Below are positions 12,907 through 21,332 of a stretch of DNA of 38,077 bases, one piece after another (positions within the stretch are counted from its first letter, which is position 1; each line of letters starts with the position of its first letter). Origin of the DNA: a virus. The stretch lies in the IMG/VR virus record IMGVR_UViG_3300027985_000624, positions 1 through 38,077 of that record; one strand, written 5' to 3'. The notes below the pieces were generated by a model. The model was not told the origin of the DNA. It searched no databases and saw only the letters and a program-made list of their open reading frames with translations. Both the position numbers and the translations under genes were made by a program.

Positions 12907-13722
12907 ATGGGATTAAAAACAAGAGAAGGACAAGGCGGTAACACTAAGTATTTAAAAATCATTTCAGGTGGAATTTGGGACACAAAGAATTTGGACACAG
13001 AAGACCCAAATTATAAAGAGGAGACTTATGAGTTTGCTGGCAAAGAAGGTGTAAGAAAGGGGTGCTGCTATAATGAGCTAGAGGGAATGTTTGATAGCGT
13101 TCACTTTAAGGATGGCGACTATGGTGAGTTTATGGATGTGTATGTTGATGACATAGAGGAAGATCAAAAATACAACATCTCATTCAAGATTGATGATGGA
13201 TATACCAATACAACTATTGCAAAGCGAATGATCATTGCATTAATGTCATTCGATAAAAGTAAACCTATTTCAATTAATGTAATTGGAAGTAAGACTGAAA
13301 GTGGGTTTGTTGATACAACGTTATGGGTATCACAAGGGGGCAAATCTTTGGTATTAAACCCAAATCAAGACCCCCAATACTTTAATGAGAGCAAACACGT
13401 TGCTATGCCAGATAAAGTGAAAGAAGTTCTTGATACAATTGATTTTTCTACCGCAGAAGAGCGCAAGGAAATGTCAAAGAAACAGAAAGCTAAAGCTCGT
13501 GAGCGTGAGCTAGAGGAAGTGATTGATGTATTTAAGGAGATCTATTTGGAAAATCTGAATGCTGGCTCTGAGGGCAGTAAGGGCGAAAAGCCTCAACCTG
13601 TCCAAGATGAAGAAGTGACTCGCGAAGAGAAACCGCCAGTAGTTGAAAAAGAGACTGCTGCAAAGAAAACTTTATCAAGAGAGGAGCGTTTAACTAAATT
13701 AAAAGCAATGGCAAACCGCTAA
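12907..13722 (+). CDS. Putative ssDNA-binding protein
   Basis: 271 residues: a beta-rich N-terminal ~170 residues (LKIISGGIWD..., DVYVDDIEEDQKYNISFKIDDGY..., SINVIGSKTESGFVDTTLWVSQGGK) with the look of a phage OB-fold protein, then a charged linker and a low-complexity Glu/Lys/Pro tail. It lacks the short acidic tip of bacterial SSB. It lies between the UvsY-like gene and the gp47-like nuclease, where phages often place SSB. A short GC-rich hairpin follows. Function inferred from context. Confidence 0.45.
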   Translation: MGLKTREGQGGNTKYLKIISGGIWDTKNLDTEDPNYKEETYEFAGKEGVRKGCCYNELEGMFDSVHFKDGDYGEFMDVYVDDIEEDQKYNISFKIDDGYTNTTIAKRMIIALMSFDKSKPISINVIGSKTESGFVDTTLWVSQGGKSLVLNPNQDPQYFNESKHVAMPDKVKEVLDTIDFSTAEERKEMSKKQKAKARERELEEVIDVFKEIYLENLNAGSEGSKGEKPQPVQDEEVTREEKPPVVEKETAAKKTLSREERLTKLKAMANR

Positions 13723-13734
13723 TGTAAAATGATT

Positions 13735-13753
13735 GGGGGCAAATGCCCCCTTT
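13735..13753 (+). terminator. GC-rich intergenic hairpin
   Basis: GGGGGC (13735-13740), loop AAAT, GCCCCC (13745-13750), then TTTC. It is a perfect 6-bp GC stem in an AT-rich genome, 16 nt before the next ATG. It could be a weak terminator or attenuator, or an mRNA stabiliser between the SSB-like and SbcD-like genes; the U-tract is short. Confidence 0.5.
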
Positions 13754-13768
13754 CAAATTAATAAAAGT

Positions 13769-14788
13769 ATGGAGAAAGAGATACTGTTTATTCAATCAAA
13801 TGATTGGCACATATCACCACAAACACACCAAACCGTAGAGAGGTTAGTGAAAGTACACGTAGATTTGTGTGTAGAACATAGCTGTCCAATGGTGGTAGCT
13901 GGAGATGTATTTGATGTGAGGGGATCACAGAGGCTTGAGTGCCTGATGTCATTTAAGAGAATATTAGATTACATAACCTTTCATAAAGTAAAGGCATACA
14001 TTCTTCACGGCAACCACGATCTTCCAGTATATGAGAACACAGATTCATGGCTAACACCATTTAATTTCGACCAAGAGTACATTACAATTATAGACCACAT
14101 AAAGTCGTTCAAAATAGGTGAAAAGAAGGTGGATATGATGCCATTCCAAATTGAGGACATGATGATTGAAACACTTAATGAAGCAAGAGGTGGAGATATT
14201 TTGGTTAGTCACTTTGAGTTAAACGGCAGTGTTTCAAATGGAATAGCAGCTACAGGTAGAGCTATTGATAAGTCAATGCTTGAGAAGTGGGGCTTGGTTT
14301 TATTGGGGCATTATCACACACATGGGGAAGTAACAGACAACATCATTCACTGCCCCTCTCTGTTTCAACGTAATTTTGGAGAGTCTTTTGAGAAGGGGTA
14401 TACTGTGGTATATAGTGATAATACTTACGAATTGATCCAAAGTGATTTTAAGCCATTTAAGACACTGAAATGTGATATTGATACATTGACACCAGAGAAA
14501 GTGAAAGATGTCTTAAGAGAAGCTAAAAATGATATTAATTTACGATTAGAGGTTAGTGGAGCTACAGAAAAGTTAAAGGCATTCAAAAAAGAGAAATTCA
14601 ATGCTGTTGGAGTAGATGTGAAGCTAAACTACGATGAGGTATTTTTAGAAAGCAATACCAATTTGCCACTTACCGAAGAAACCAACACCTCTCATAACGT
14701 AATGGAGTCTTTAGAAAAGTGGTGTGAGTCTGAGGAAATAGATAAGACTATTGGTGAAAAGTATTTAAAAAAGGTGATTGATGGATGA
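13769..14788 (+). CDS. SbcD/gp47-like exonuclease subunit
   Basis: 339 residues from the ATG at 13769 (an upstream in-frame TTG at 13733 lies in the hairpin and is not used here). Calcineurin-type metallophosphoesterase motifs: SNDWH (~10), GDVFD (~50), GNHD (~87), SHFE (~148) and GHYHTH (~184). This is the Mre11/SbcD/T4 gp47 subunit that resects DNA ends together with the gp46-like ATPase encoded at 17484. The two subunits are separated by an HNH endonuclease, RecA and a methyltransferase, unlike the usual adjacent arrangement. Its last bases overlap the HNH start. Confidence 0.9.
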   Translation: MEKEILFIQSNDWHISPQTHQTVERLVKVHVDLCVEHSCPMVVAGDVFDVRGSQRLECLMSFKRILDYITFHKVKAYILHGNHDLPVYENTDSWLTPFNFDQEYITIIDHIKSFKIGEKKVDMMPFQIEDMMIETLNEARGGDILVSHFELNGSVSNGIAATGRAIDKSMLEKWGLVLLGHYHTHGEVTDNIIHCPSLFQRNFGESFEKGYTVVYSDNTYELIQSDFKPFKTLKCDIDTLTPEKVKDVLREAKNDINLRLEVSGATEKLKAFKKEKFNAVGVDVKLNYDEVFLESNTNLPLTEETNTSHNVMESLEKWCESEEIDKTIGEKYLKKVIDG

Positions 14789-15653
14789 AGTTGAAGAGGA
14801 GTGGAGAGACATTGAGGGCTATGAGGGGATGTATCAGGTTAGCAACCTTGGGAATGTTAGGAGTTTGGATAGAACAATTGCGTCCTCTGGTAGATTAATT
14901 AAAAGGAAAGGCATGCTTCTGTCAGCAAAGCCAAACAAAAGGGGGTATTGTGGATTAACTATACACAAAAATGGGGTAGGGGAGAAGTTTTTTGTTCATA
15001 GACTGGTTGCTTTAACTTTTATTGCAAACCCAGAGTGCAAATTAACTGTTAATCACATTAATGGAATTAAGCATGACAATAGAGTTGACAATTTAGAGTG
15101 GAATACTATTGAAGAAAATAATCAACATGCCATTGATTCTGGACTTAATGAAAAAAAGGTGTCTGATAAAGATGTTCTTGAAATAAAAAGACTGTATTCA
15201 GAGACACGTATCCCCATCTCAGAGATAGCTAAAAAGTTTGGCTTATCTGTTTCTCAGGTAAGTAGATTGTGTTTAGGCACAAGAAGAAGGGGGCTTGGTG
15301 ACATAGCTATTAGGGAACATAGGGCTTGTGATAAGATTGACAAAAAGATAGCTGAAAAAATTGTTGATGATTTAAACAATGGAGCTTCTGCTAATTCATT
15401 GAGTCACAAATATGATGTCAGTGTTGGCACAATTTATGCCATAATGAATGGGAAAGTTTGGTCTATAGATAAGAACTCTGTTGACGTTAAAAGAAAAACA
15501 CATAAGCTTAGTGTGGGTGATGTTATTGATATAAAAAAGCAAATTAAGTGTGGTGCAACGGTATCTGATTTAGCTAAAAAGTTTGACGTAACAGTGTCAA
15601 CAATACGGCACATAAAAAGAGGTCTTACTTGGAAAAATGTAAAAATTGAATAA
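14781..15653 (+). CDS. NUMOD4/HNH homing endonuclease with HTH repeats
   Basis: 290 residues. The NUMOD4-like start EEWRDIEGYEGMYQVSNLGNV precedes an HNH core (FVHRLVALTFI, NHINGIKHDNRVDNLEW). Three C-terminal helix-turn-helix-like DNA-binding repeats follow (EIAKKFGLSVSQVSRL; SLSHKYDVSVGTIYAI; DLAKKFDVTVSTIRHI). This is the domain order of free-standing homing endonucleases of phages. It overlaps the end of the gp47-like gene and ends 1 nt before the recA-like ATG, so it is inserted with almost no extra sequence. No intron or intein is seen around it. ATG at 14781 preferred over TTG 14778. Confidence 0.9.
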   Translation: MDEVEEEWRDIEGYEGMYQVSNLGNVRSLDRTIASSGRLIKRKGMLLSAKPNKRGYCGLTIHKNGVGEKFFVHRLVALTFIANPECKLTVNHINGIKHDNRVDNLEWNTIEENNQHAIDSGLNEKKVSDKDVLEIKRLYSETRIPISEIAKKFGLSVSQVSRLCLGTRRRGLGDIAIREHRACDKIDKKIAEKIVDDLNNGASANSLSHKYDVSVGTIYAIMNGKVWSIDKNSVDVKRKTHKLSVGDVIDIKKQIKCGATVSDLAKKFDVTVSTIRHIKRGLTWKNVKIE

Positions 15654-15654
15654 G

Positions 15655-16632
15655 ATGACAAAGAAAAAAAACAGTGAAGCTTTATCTAATTTTTGCTCAG
15701 AGGTTAGCAAGATTTATGGTGAAGGTAGTGTTATGAAGATGAACGACCCCTCTAACGAAATAAAAACTTTCTCAAGTGGAAGTTTGGCTTTAGATGTGGC
15801 TCTTGGCGGAGGGTTTGCTTTGGGAAAAATTGTAGAAATCTACTCACTCAATATGTGCGGCAAAAGCTATAGAGCATTAAGTGCTGCAAAAGAGATGCAT
15901 TTGTTAGACAGAGAGGTATTGTATCTCGATCATGAATGTGCATTAAATTTAGAGGCAGCGGAAAAGCTTGATGTTGATATAGATAGATTATTTATCTCTC
16001 AGCCATCGACAGCAGAAGAGGGCTTTGAGATAGCGAAAAAGGCAATAACTTCAGGCGAGTTTGGGTTAATTGTGTTCGATTCAACAAACAGTATGATACC
16101 AAAAGCTGAACTTGAGGGATCAAGCGGACAAGCTTTTGTTGCGAATGGGGCAAGATTGTTCTCTCAAGCAATGAAGCAGTTAACTGGTATTGCAAATAAA
16201 TATGAATGCACACTGTTGTTCATCTCACAAACGCGCGAACAGTTAGGTGGTTACATTCCAACCAAAGCCGTTGGAGTTGGAAACGCTGTTGCTTACTATG
16301 CAAGTCAGAGGATTGAGATCAAAAAGACAAATATTCGAAAAGGGGATGAAATTGTTGGCTTTACTCAAAAAAACAAGGTTATAAAAAACAAGGTTGCCCC
16401 ACCATTTAAGACTGGCGAAGTAACAATATCTTTCGAGACAGGTATTGATAAAGAAAGAGAATTGTTGGATGTAGCAATCATGTTTGGAATTGTAGATAAA
16501 AAGGGGTCATGGATTTCATATAGTGACACAAATATAGCGCAAGGTGTTGAGAAGGCTGCTGACGTACTAAGAGACAATCCAGAACTAGTAGAGGAGATTG
16601 AGCAAAAGGTTAGAAAAGCATTGGAATCGTAA
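15655..16632 (+). CDS. RecA-like recombinase with unusual Walker A
   Basis: 325 residues from the ATG at 15655. RecA hallmarks are clear: SSGSLALDVALGGGFALGKIVEIY, LYLDHECALNLEAAEKLDVD, LIVFDSTNSMIPKAELEG, FISQTREQ, YYASQRIEI and KNKVAPPFKTGE. The P-loop, normally GPESSGKT, is SLNMCGKS: the first glycine is lost while GKS stays. It should promote strand exchange together with the gp46/47-like pair; whether it hydrolyses ATP normally is uncertain. The C-terminus has an acidic helix (LVEEIEQKVRKALES). The 1-nt gap after the HNH gene suggests the endonuclease protects or homes into the recA neighbourhood. Confidence 0.9.
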   Translation: MTKKKNSEALSNFCSEVSKIYGEGSVMKMNDPSNEIKTFSSGSLALDVALGGGFALGKIVEIYSLNMCGKSYRALSAAKEMHLLDREVLYLDHECALNLEAAEKLDVDIDRLFISQPSTAEEGFEIAKKAITSGEFGLIVFDSTNSMIPKAELEGSSGQAFVANGARLFSQAMKQLTGIANKYECTLLFISQTREQLGGYIPTKAVGVGNAVAYYASQRIEIKKTNIRKGDEIVGFTQKNKVIKNKVAPPFKTGEVTISFETGIDKERELLDVAIMFGIVDKKGSWISYSDTNIAQGVEKAADVLRDNPELVEEIEQKVRKALES

Positions 16633-16650
16633 TTGATAAAAATTGGAAGT

Positions 16651-17487
16651 ATGGAAATAAAAAATGTTGTTAGCTATTTTGATGGCATGAGTTGCGGACA
16701 AATAGCCCTGGATAGAGTTGGCATTAAACCAGAAAAATATTTTGCTTTTGAGATTGATGAGCCTGCAATAAAGGTAGCTCAATCAAATTACCCCAACACA
16801 ATTCAGATGGGGAGTGTTGTTGGCGCAGATTTAAGTGCTTTGCCTAAAATTGACTTGTTTATAGGCGGCAGTCCTTGTCAGAGCTTTAGTAATGCAGGTG
16901 ATGGTAGTGGCTTTGATGGAAAAAGTGGTTTGTTTTGGGAGTTTGTGAAGGCACTTAAGGAAATAAAGCCAAAATACTTTTTGCTTGAAAATGTTAAAAT
17001 GAAAAAGGAGTGGCAGCAAGTTATAACTGAAGCATTAGGGTGTGAACCAATAGAGATTAACAGTAAGTTTTTTAGTTCCCAAAACAGACCCAGGCTATAT
17101 TGGACAAACATTCCAAATATCAAAGAAGTCCCCGTTGGCAACAGTACCCTTGGTGATGTATTGGAGAAAGATGTAGATCCAAAATTCACATTAAGTGATA
17201 AAGCTGTGCTATATATGGACAGGTTGAGAAATGGTAAACCTAGATGGGAATACCACAAAAACAACATTCAGGGAAAAGCTGCATGTTTGACAGCAAATAT
17301 GCATAAAGGCGTGCCTTATGGTGTCATTAAAGAGCTAAACCGAAGACTAACCCCACTGGAATGCGAGAGACTACAAACTATTCCAGATAATTATACATCT
17401 TGCGTCAGTAATACACAAAGATACAAAATGATTGGCAATGGCTGGACAGTTGACGTAATTGCACACATCTTCAAAGGACTATTATGA
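16651..17487 (+). CDS. DNA cytosine-5 methyltransferase
   Basis: 278 residues from the ATG at 16651. Motif I is VVSYFDGMSCGQIAL, motif IV with the catalytic Cys is GGSPCQSFSNAG, motif VI is LLENV, motif VIII is QNRPRLYWTN, and motifs IX/X include RRLTPLECERLQTIPD and IGNGWTV. It is short, with a small target-recognition region, and no restriction nuclease is beside it, so it is an orphan methylase. It probably modifies phage DNA against host restriction or marks it for regulation. The recognition site cannot be read from the sequence. Its stop overlaps the gp46-like start (ATGA). Confidence 0.92.
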   Translation: MEIKNVVSYFDGMSCGQIALDRVGIKPEKYFAFEIDEPAIKVAQSNYPNTIQMGSVVGADLSALPKIDLFIGGSPCQSFSNAGDGSGFDGKSGLFWEFVKALKEIKPKYFLLENVKMKKEWQQVITEALGCEPIEINSKFFSSQNRPRLYWTNIPNIKEVPVGNSTLGDVLEKDVDPKFTLSDKAVLYMDRLRNGKPRWEYHKNNIQGKAACLTANMHKGVPYGVIKELNRRLTPLECERLQTIPDNYTSCVSNTQRYKMIGNGWTVDVIAHIFKGLL

Positions 17488-19322
17488 TCACATTACAGGA
17501 AATACATTTAATAAACTTCCTCTCCTTTAAAGACCAGAAATTTGTCTTCCCCCAACACCCCCTCAATGTGCAGGGGGTAAACAAAACAGATGACGACCAA
17601 GAAAGTAATGGTAGTGGTAAGTCAGGTTTCTTTACGGCTGTTGAGTTTTGTACGATGGGAACAAACTCAAGAAAGGAGAGAGATGTTAATCTAATCAGGA
17701 GAGGAGCTTCATCAGCAGAAGTGATCGAGACATGGCATTGTGATGTTCGTAAAGAGACATTGATGATCCATAGAGTAATAAAAAAGAAAGGAACTAAACT
17801 TGACATCCTAATAAATGGAGAACCAGCACCCTTCTCGACAGTGAGGGATGGCAATGAGTTTATTTTGAGGTGGCTAGGTACTTCAAAGGAGGATCTAACT
17901 TCGTACTACATTATTGGGCAAGAGAGATTTAAGTCATTTTTCTCATCTAGTAACAAAGAAAAGCTAGAGCTTATCGGTAGACTTGCTGGAACTTCCTATC
18001 TAGATGAGGTTGATGACCTTATAAAAAGTGACGTTAAAGATATTGAAAAAGAAATATCTGCACTTAATGAAAAGAAGTTTGAGTTAGTTGGGGAGAAAAG
18101 GAGTTATGAGAACCAAATAGAGAAGCTTTTGGTGTCAGATGACGATAGTCAAGATGATTTAATTAAAGCCATTAAATCGGACATATCTGACTTAAACACA
18201 GACATGTCTTCACTTAATGAAAAGATTGGTAGGCTTGAAAAACTTATTGTTGATTTAAACAAAGAGTTGACGGCTGCTAAAAAGAAGGCAGAAAAGCTAG
18301 TGGAAGTTGACGTAAAGTTATATGAATCAGAACTTTCGTCATTAAGGAAGCAGAAAGTTGAGGTAAACTCAATAAAAGCTGATGCAGAAAACAAGCTTGC
18401 AGGAGAGATAGTTTGTCCAAAATGCGATCACAACTTTTCATTGAGTGAAGGGGTTGATCTGGAAACACAGAAAGAGATAGTTGAGGACTGTGGGTTGTTA
18501 ATTGAGTCTCTGATTGATGAAATTGATGAGACCACAAAGAAGCTTAATGAAGCTGAAGATGTCAATAAAAAAGTTAGATTAGCAAAACTTGAGGTTCAGT
18601 CTAAAGAAAATGCCATTTTAGACGCAAATAACGACATCAAAGCAACATTATCACGCATTGCACTAAAGAAAGATGAAGTGGCCTTAAAAGAGGCTAAAAT
18701 AGTACAAATACAAAGCGCAGCTCCAACAGACAATACAGAGTTGATTGAGGGACTAAGAAAAGATGTTGAAAGATGTGATGATTTAATAGTCGAAAAAGAG
18801 GCTGAGATTCAAGTGAAGCAAGACGAGTGCTTTGAAACAGAGCAGTGGATAACTAATTTTAAGAGATTTAAGATGAACCTTGCCAACAAGACACTACAGT
18901 CAATTCAGAGTCAATGTAATGTCAACTTGAGTAAAATGAAGTCAGACTTGTCTGTATTTATAGATGGGTTCAAAATCAATGCAGATGGCAAGCAGAAGGA
19001 GGAAATTACGCCTTATGTGATTAGAGATCAAATGACTTCATTCTTCTCATATAGTGGTGGAGAAAAGGGACGTGTTCAGTTTGCAATGATATTGGCTATA
19101 CAAGAATTGATTAACAGACAGAATCCTTATGGGGGTATTAACTTGTTGATGGTTGATGAAATCTTTGAAGGACTCGATTCTTTGGGATTAAGACACCTTA
19201 TGAAATCTATAAAAAATTTAGCTTTAAATGCAATGATTATTACCCATGTTGCTACAGATAGGGCAGCAGACAATAATTTAGTGATAGAGAAAGTTTGTGG
19301 AATAAGTAAAATAGTTGAGTGA
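17484..19322 (+). CDS. SbcC/gp46-like Rad50-type ATPase
   Basis: 612 residues. Walker A NGSGKS at 42-47 lies in an ABC-type head, followed by two long coiled-coil arms separated by a zinc hook CPKC at ~311-314. The C-terminal head has the signature FSYSGGEKGRVQFAMIL, Walker B INLLMVDEIFEGLD and the H-loop ITHVATD. With the gp47-like nuclease (13769) it would form the end-resection complex feeding RecA, as T4 gp46/gp47 do. The length is similar to T4 gp46 and much shorter than bacterial SbcC. ATGA overlap with the methylase indicates coupled translation. Confidence 0.93.
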   Translation: MITLQEIHLINFLSFKDQKFVFPQHPLNVQGVNKTDDDQESNGSGKSGFFTAVEFCTMGTNSRKERDVNLIRRGASSAEVIETWHCDVRKETLMIHRVIKKKGTKLDILINGEPAPFSTVRDGNEFILRWLGTSKEDLTSYYIIGQERFKSFFSSSNKEKLELIGRLAGTSYLDEVDDLIKSDVKDIEKEISALNEKKFELVGEKRSYENQIEKLLVSDDDSQDDLIKAIKSDISDLNTDMSSLNEKIGRLEKLIVDLNKELTAAKKKAEKLVEVDVKLYESELSSLRKQKVEVNSIKADAENKLAGEIVCPKCDHNFSLSEGVDLETQKEIVEDCGLLIESLIDEIDETTKKLNEAEDVNKKVRLAKLEVQSKENAILDANNDIKATLSRIALKKDEVALKEAKIVQIQSAAPTDNTELIEGLRKDVERCDDLIVEKEAEIQVKQDECFETEQWITNFKRFKMNLANKTLQSIQSQCNVNLSKMKSDLSVFIDGFKINADGKQKEEITPYVIRDQMTSFFSYSGGEKGRVQFAMILAIQELINRQNPYGGINLLMVDEIFEGLDSLGLRHLMKSIKNLALNAMIITHVATDRAADNNLVIEKVCGISKIVE

Positions 19323-19323
19323 T

Positions 19324-19599
19324 ATGAAGACTAAACTGTTAAGAAAGATTCGTAAAGAATACTCGATCTATAGGGTGGATCGAGAGAGTGATTCAGCAAG
19401 TGATTGGGATAAGTGTATAACTGAATCATTTAATTTGCCGTATTATGAGGTTTATGGCAACCATGAAGTTGTGTATAAGCAACACTTTGAACAAGCTAGA
19501 ATGTATATACTTAAAGAAGTAAGGCGCAGGTATTCTCACAAAGTAAAAGGTAACACTGAAATAAAAACTAAAGTTTGGTGGAATGGAAAAGTACATTAA
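19324..19599 (+). CDS. Small basic phage orphan
   Basis: 91 residues from the ATG right after the gp46-like stop. Rich in Arg/Lys/Tyr (LLRKIRKEYSIYRVDRESDS..., EVRRRYSHKV), ending KTKVWWNGKVH. Probably alpha-helical. The KIRKxYxIxRVD opening recurs in small phage proteins of unknown role. The end overlaps the next gene by 17 nt. No function proposed. Confidence 0.6.
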   Translation: MKTKLLRKIRKEYSIYRVDRESDSASDWDKCITESFNLPYYEVYGNHEVVYKQHFEQARMYILKEVRRRYSHKVKGNTEIKTKVWWNGKVH

Positions 19600-19804
19600 G
19601 AAAACAAAAGAAGATCTCAGGCGAGAGTTTAAGAGAAGTTTTGGCATTGAATGGGGAGCTGTAATAAACCCCTCCAACAGAAGCAGTGCAGTCTGGTACA
19701 ATGATGAGTATGTGGAGTGGATGGAAGAGTTGCTTGCAGGTTATATGGATACAGCAGAATTGTCAAAGCATTTAGCTTTAAGTGAGAAAGGAGGCAAGGC
19801 TTGA
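19583..19804 (+). CDS. Small hypothetical protein
   Basis: 73 residues starting in the last codons of the previous gene. A basic first half (KKTKEDLRREFKRSFGIEWG) is followed by YNDEYVEWMEELL. No domain recognised. Its 3' end contains AAGGAGG (19788-19794), the Shine-Dalgarno of the next gene, and its TGA overlaps that gene's TTG start, so it is at least a coupling partner of the resolvase. Confidence 0.55.
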   Translation: MEKYIKKTKEDLRREFKRSFGIEWGAVINPSNRSSAVWYNDEYVEWMEELLAGYMDTAELSKHLALSEKGGKA

Positions 19805-20331
19805 TCTATGTTGGGATTGACCCAGGAAAGGTAGGCTACATAACAGCATTGAATGAAGATGGCAGTACTGTTGGGTGGCCTATGCCTATAAACAGCAGAG
19901 GTGATGTTAGTGGAGATGGCATTTTTAACATACTCAATGAAGTGGAGATAAGTGCTGGAGGCATAAATAATGTTAGAGTTGTGATTGAGGAGGTTCACGC
20001 TATATTTGGTAGTGCAGCAGGAAGTACATTCTCCTTTGGTTTCAATGTAGGCAAGCTTCATGGGGTATTGGATGCATTTGGTGTAGAGTTTGAGTTAGTT
20101 CAACCAAAAGCATGGCAGAAAATTATGTGGGCAAGTTACAGTAAGGAACTAAAGAAAAGCTCATCTGGCAAAACAAACGTAACAGATACGAAAGCTACAT
20201 CCATTAAAGTGGCTAAAGATTTGTTTCCAGATGTTGATCTAAGAAGAACTAAAAGGTCAAAGAAACCTGATGACAACAAAGCAGACTCATTGTTGTTGGC
20301 AGAGTATCTTCGAAGAAAATATGAAAAATAA
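19801..20331 (+). CDS. RuvC-like Holliday junction resolvase
   Basis: 176 residues of the RNase H-like RuvC fold: IYVGIDPGKVG (catalytic D7), VVIEEVHA (E63/E64) and PDDNKADSLLLAEY (D158/D162), the acidic tetrad of RuvC. The basic linker KKSSSGKTNVTDTKA would contact DNA. It should cut four-way junctions produced by the phage recombination system. Translation starts at TTG (19801), overlapping the previous stop TGA; a perfect AAGGAGG ends 6 nt before it, which fixes this start. Confidence 0.88.
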   Translation: MIYVGIDPGKVGYITALNEDGSTVGWPMPINSRGDVSGDGIFNILNEVEISAGGINNVRVVIEEVHAIFGSAAGSTFSFGFNVGKLHGVLDAFGVEFELVQPKAWQKIMWASYSKELKKSSSGKTNVTDTKATSIKVAKDLFPDVDLRRTKRSKKPDDNKADSLLLAEYLRRKYEK

Positions 20332-20343
20332 ATGTTAAAAAGC

Positions 20344-20375
20344 TTGCAAGTAATTGTGAGCTTTTCTTATCTTTG
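20344..20375 (+). promoter_or_regulatory. Bacteroidota-type promoter
   Basis: TTG (20344-20346), 21 nt, TATCTTTG (20368-20375). The ATG at 20392 follows after 16 nt; this promoter argues against the upstream in-frame ATG at 20332. Confidence 0.65.
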
Positions 20376-20391
20376 TATAAAATTTAGAATT

Positions 20392-20817
20392 ATGGAAGAT
20401 CAAATAATAGAATTTGAAACAGCAAAACTAGCAAAAGAGAAAGGTTTTGATATAGAGTGTCGTAACTTTTGGAGAACTCCAGTGGTTAGAAAATTCGAGA
20501 AAGGGGAAGCTGTTTATATTGACAGAGAGCCTCAATTAGGCTCAGATTCCGACTCTATGTCTTACTATGAAGTTTCATACAAGGATTTTTACCAAGCCCC
20601 AACTCAATCATTGCTTCAAAGGTGGTTGCGCGAGAAGTATGGCTTAAGCATTAATTGTATTCCAAGTTTCGATGAGCGTAAGTTGTGGTGGGTTCAAGTA
20701 GAGCCACTATACACACTTAACAGTAATGGTGATTTTTGGGAGTCAAAAATTGATGAGTTTGAAACTTTCGAAGAAGCTTTAGAAGAAGGCTTAAGACACG
20801 CATTAATGATAATTTAA
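20392..20817 (+). CDS. Conserved phage orphan
   Basis: 141 residues from MEDQ. The frame is open back to an ATG at 20332, but the promoter at 20344-20375 lies inside that extension. The pattern (ETAKLAKEKGFDIECRNF..., YKDFYQAPTQSLLQRWLREKYGLSI..., W-x-V and a C-terminal EALEEGLRHAL helix) is one I have seen in Bacteroidota phage proteins without a function. Soluble, acidic. First gene of a new transcription unit that continues with the transglycosylase. Confidence 0.75.
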   Translation: MEDQIIEFETAKLAKEKGFDIECRNFWRTPVVRKFEKGEAVYIDREPQLGSDSDSMSYYEVSYKDFYQAPTQSLLQRWLREKYGLSINCIPSFDERKLWWVQVEPLYTLNSNGDFWESKIDEFETFEEALEEGLRHALMII

Positions 20818-20826
20818 TAAAACAAT

Positions 20827-21324
20827 ATGAAAAAGATAGTGATAGTCCTGACCATGCTCTTAGGGGTATTGGTTATAGAGAGTAGTACATTGAGTGACTA
20901 CGATGCAAACGCTGATGCATTTAAGAGCCTAAAAGAACAAATAGAGTATGTTCGCAGAGAAGAAAGAAAACAAGCCATAATTGAGGCTATAATACACGTA
21001 GAATCAAGAGGCAATGAAAAAACTTGGCATCCAATTGAGAGAGCAGCAGGGTGTATGCAAATAAGACCAATTATGGTTAGAGAGGTCAACAGATTGGTAG
21101 GTTATAAGAAATACACTTTAAATGATAGGTGGTCAAGAGAGAAGTCTGTAGAAATGTTCATTGATTATCAAAACAAAGTAAATCCTTCATGGGGTGCAGA
21201 AAAGGCTGCTAAGTTGTGGAATGGTGGAATAAATGGAATGAGAAAGAAGTCTACAGAAAAATATTGGAAAAAAATAAAAGAAGAGTTGCACAGAAAGAAA
21301 ATAAGCAGTAACTTTGTACTGTAA
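20827..21324 (+). CDS. Exported lytic transglycosylase (SLT-like)
   Basis: 165 residues. The N-terminal hydrophobic segment MKKIVIVLTMLLGVLVI is a signal peptide or anchor. The catalytic part has AIIHVESRGNEKTWHP (Glu in HVESRGN as the likely general acid), AAGCMQIRPIMVREVNRLVG and KLWNGGINGM, the ES-x-GxMQI-type motifs of Slt lysozyme-like enzymes. It would cleave peptidoglycan glycan strands in the periplasm, for lysis or local wall opening. No holin or spanin is clearly adjacent, although small membrane proteins and a lipoprotein lie just downstream. Confidence 0.82.
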   Translation: MKKIVIVLTMLLGVLVIESSTLSDYDANADAFKSLKEQIEYVRREERKQAIIEAIIHVESRGNEKTWHPIERAAGCMQIRPIMVREVNRLVGYKKYTLNDRWSREKSVEMFIDYQNKVNPSWGAEKAAKLWNGGINGMRKKSTEKYWKKIKEELHRKKISSNFVL

Positions 21325-21332
21325 TTAAAAAT

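Noticed and set aside
13733-13768. TTG start upstream of the gp47-like gene
   Set aside because: The added residues come from the GC hairpin; the nuclease family begins close to the ATG at 13769.
16831-17854. Long antisense frames opposite the methylase and gp46-like genes
   Set aside because: Mirror images of strongly coding + strand genes, with low-complexity Leu/Ser/Phe-rich translation and no promoters.
20332-20391. Upstream in-frame ATG for the 20392 gene
   Set aside because: A full promoter (20344-20375) lies inside this extension and its translation (Cys/Phe-rich) does not match the protein-like part.
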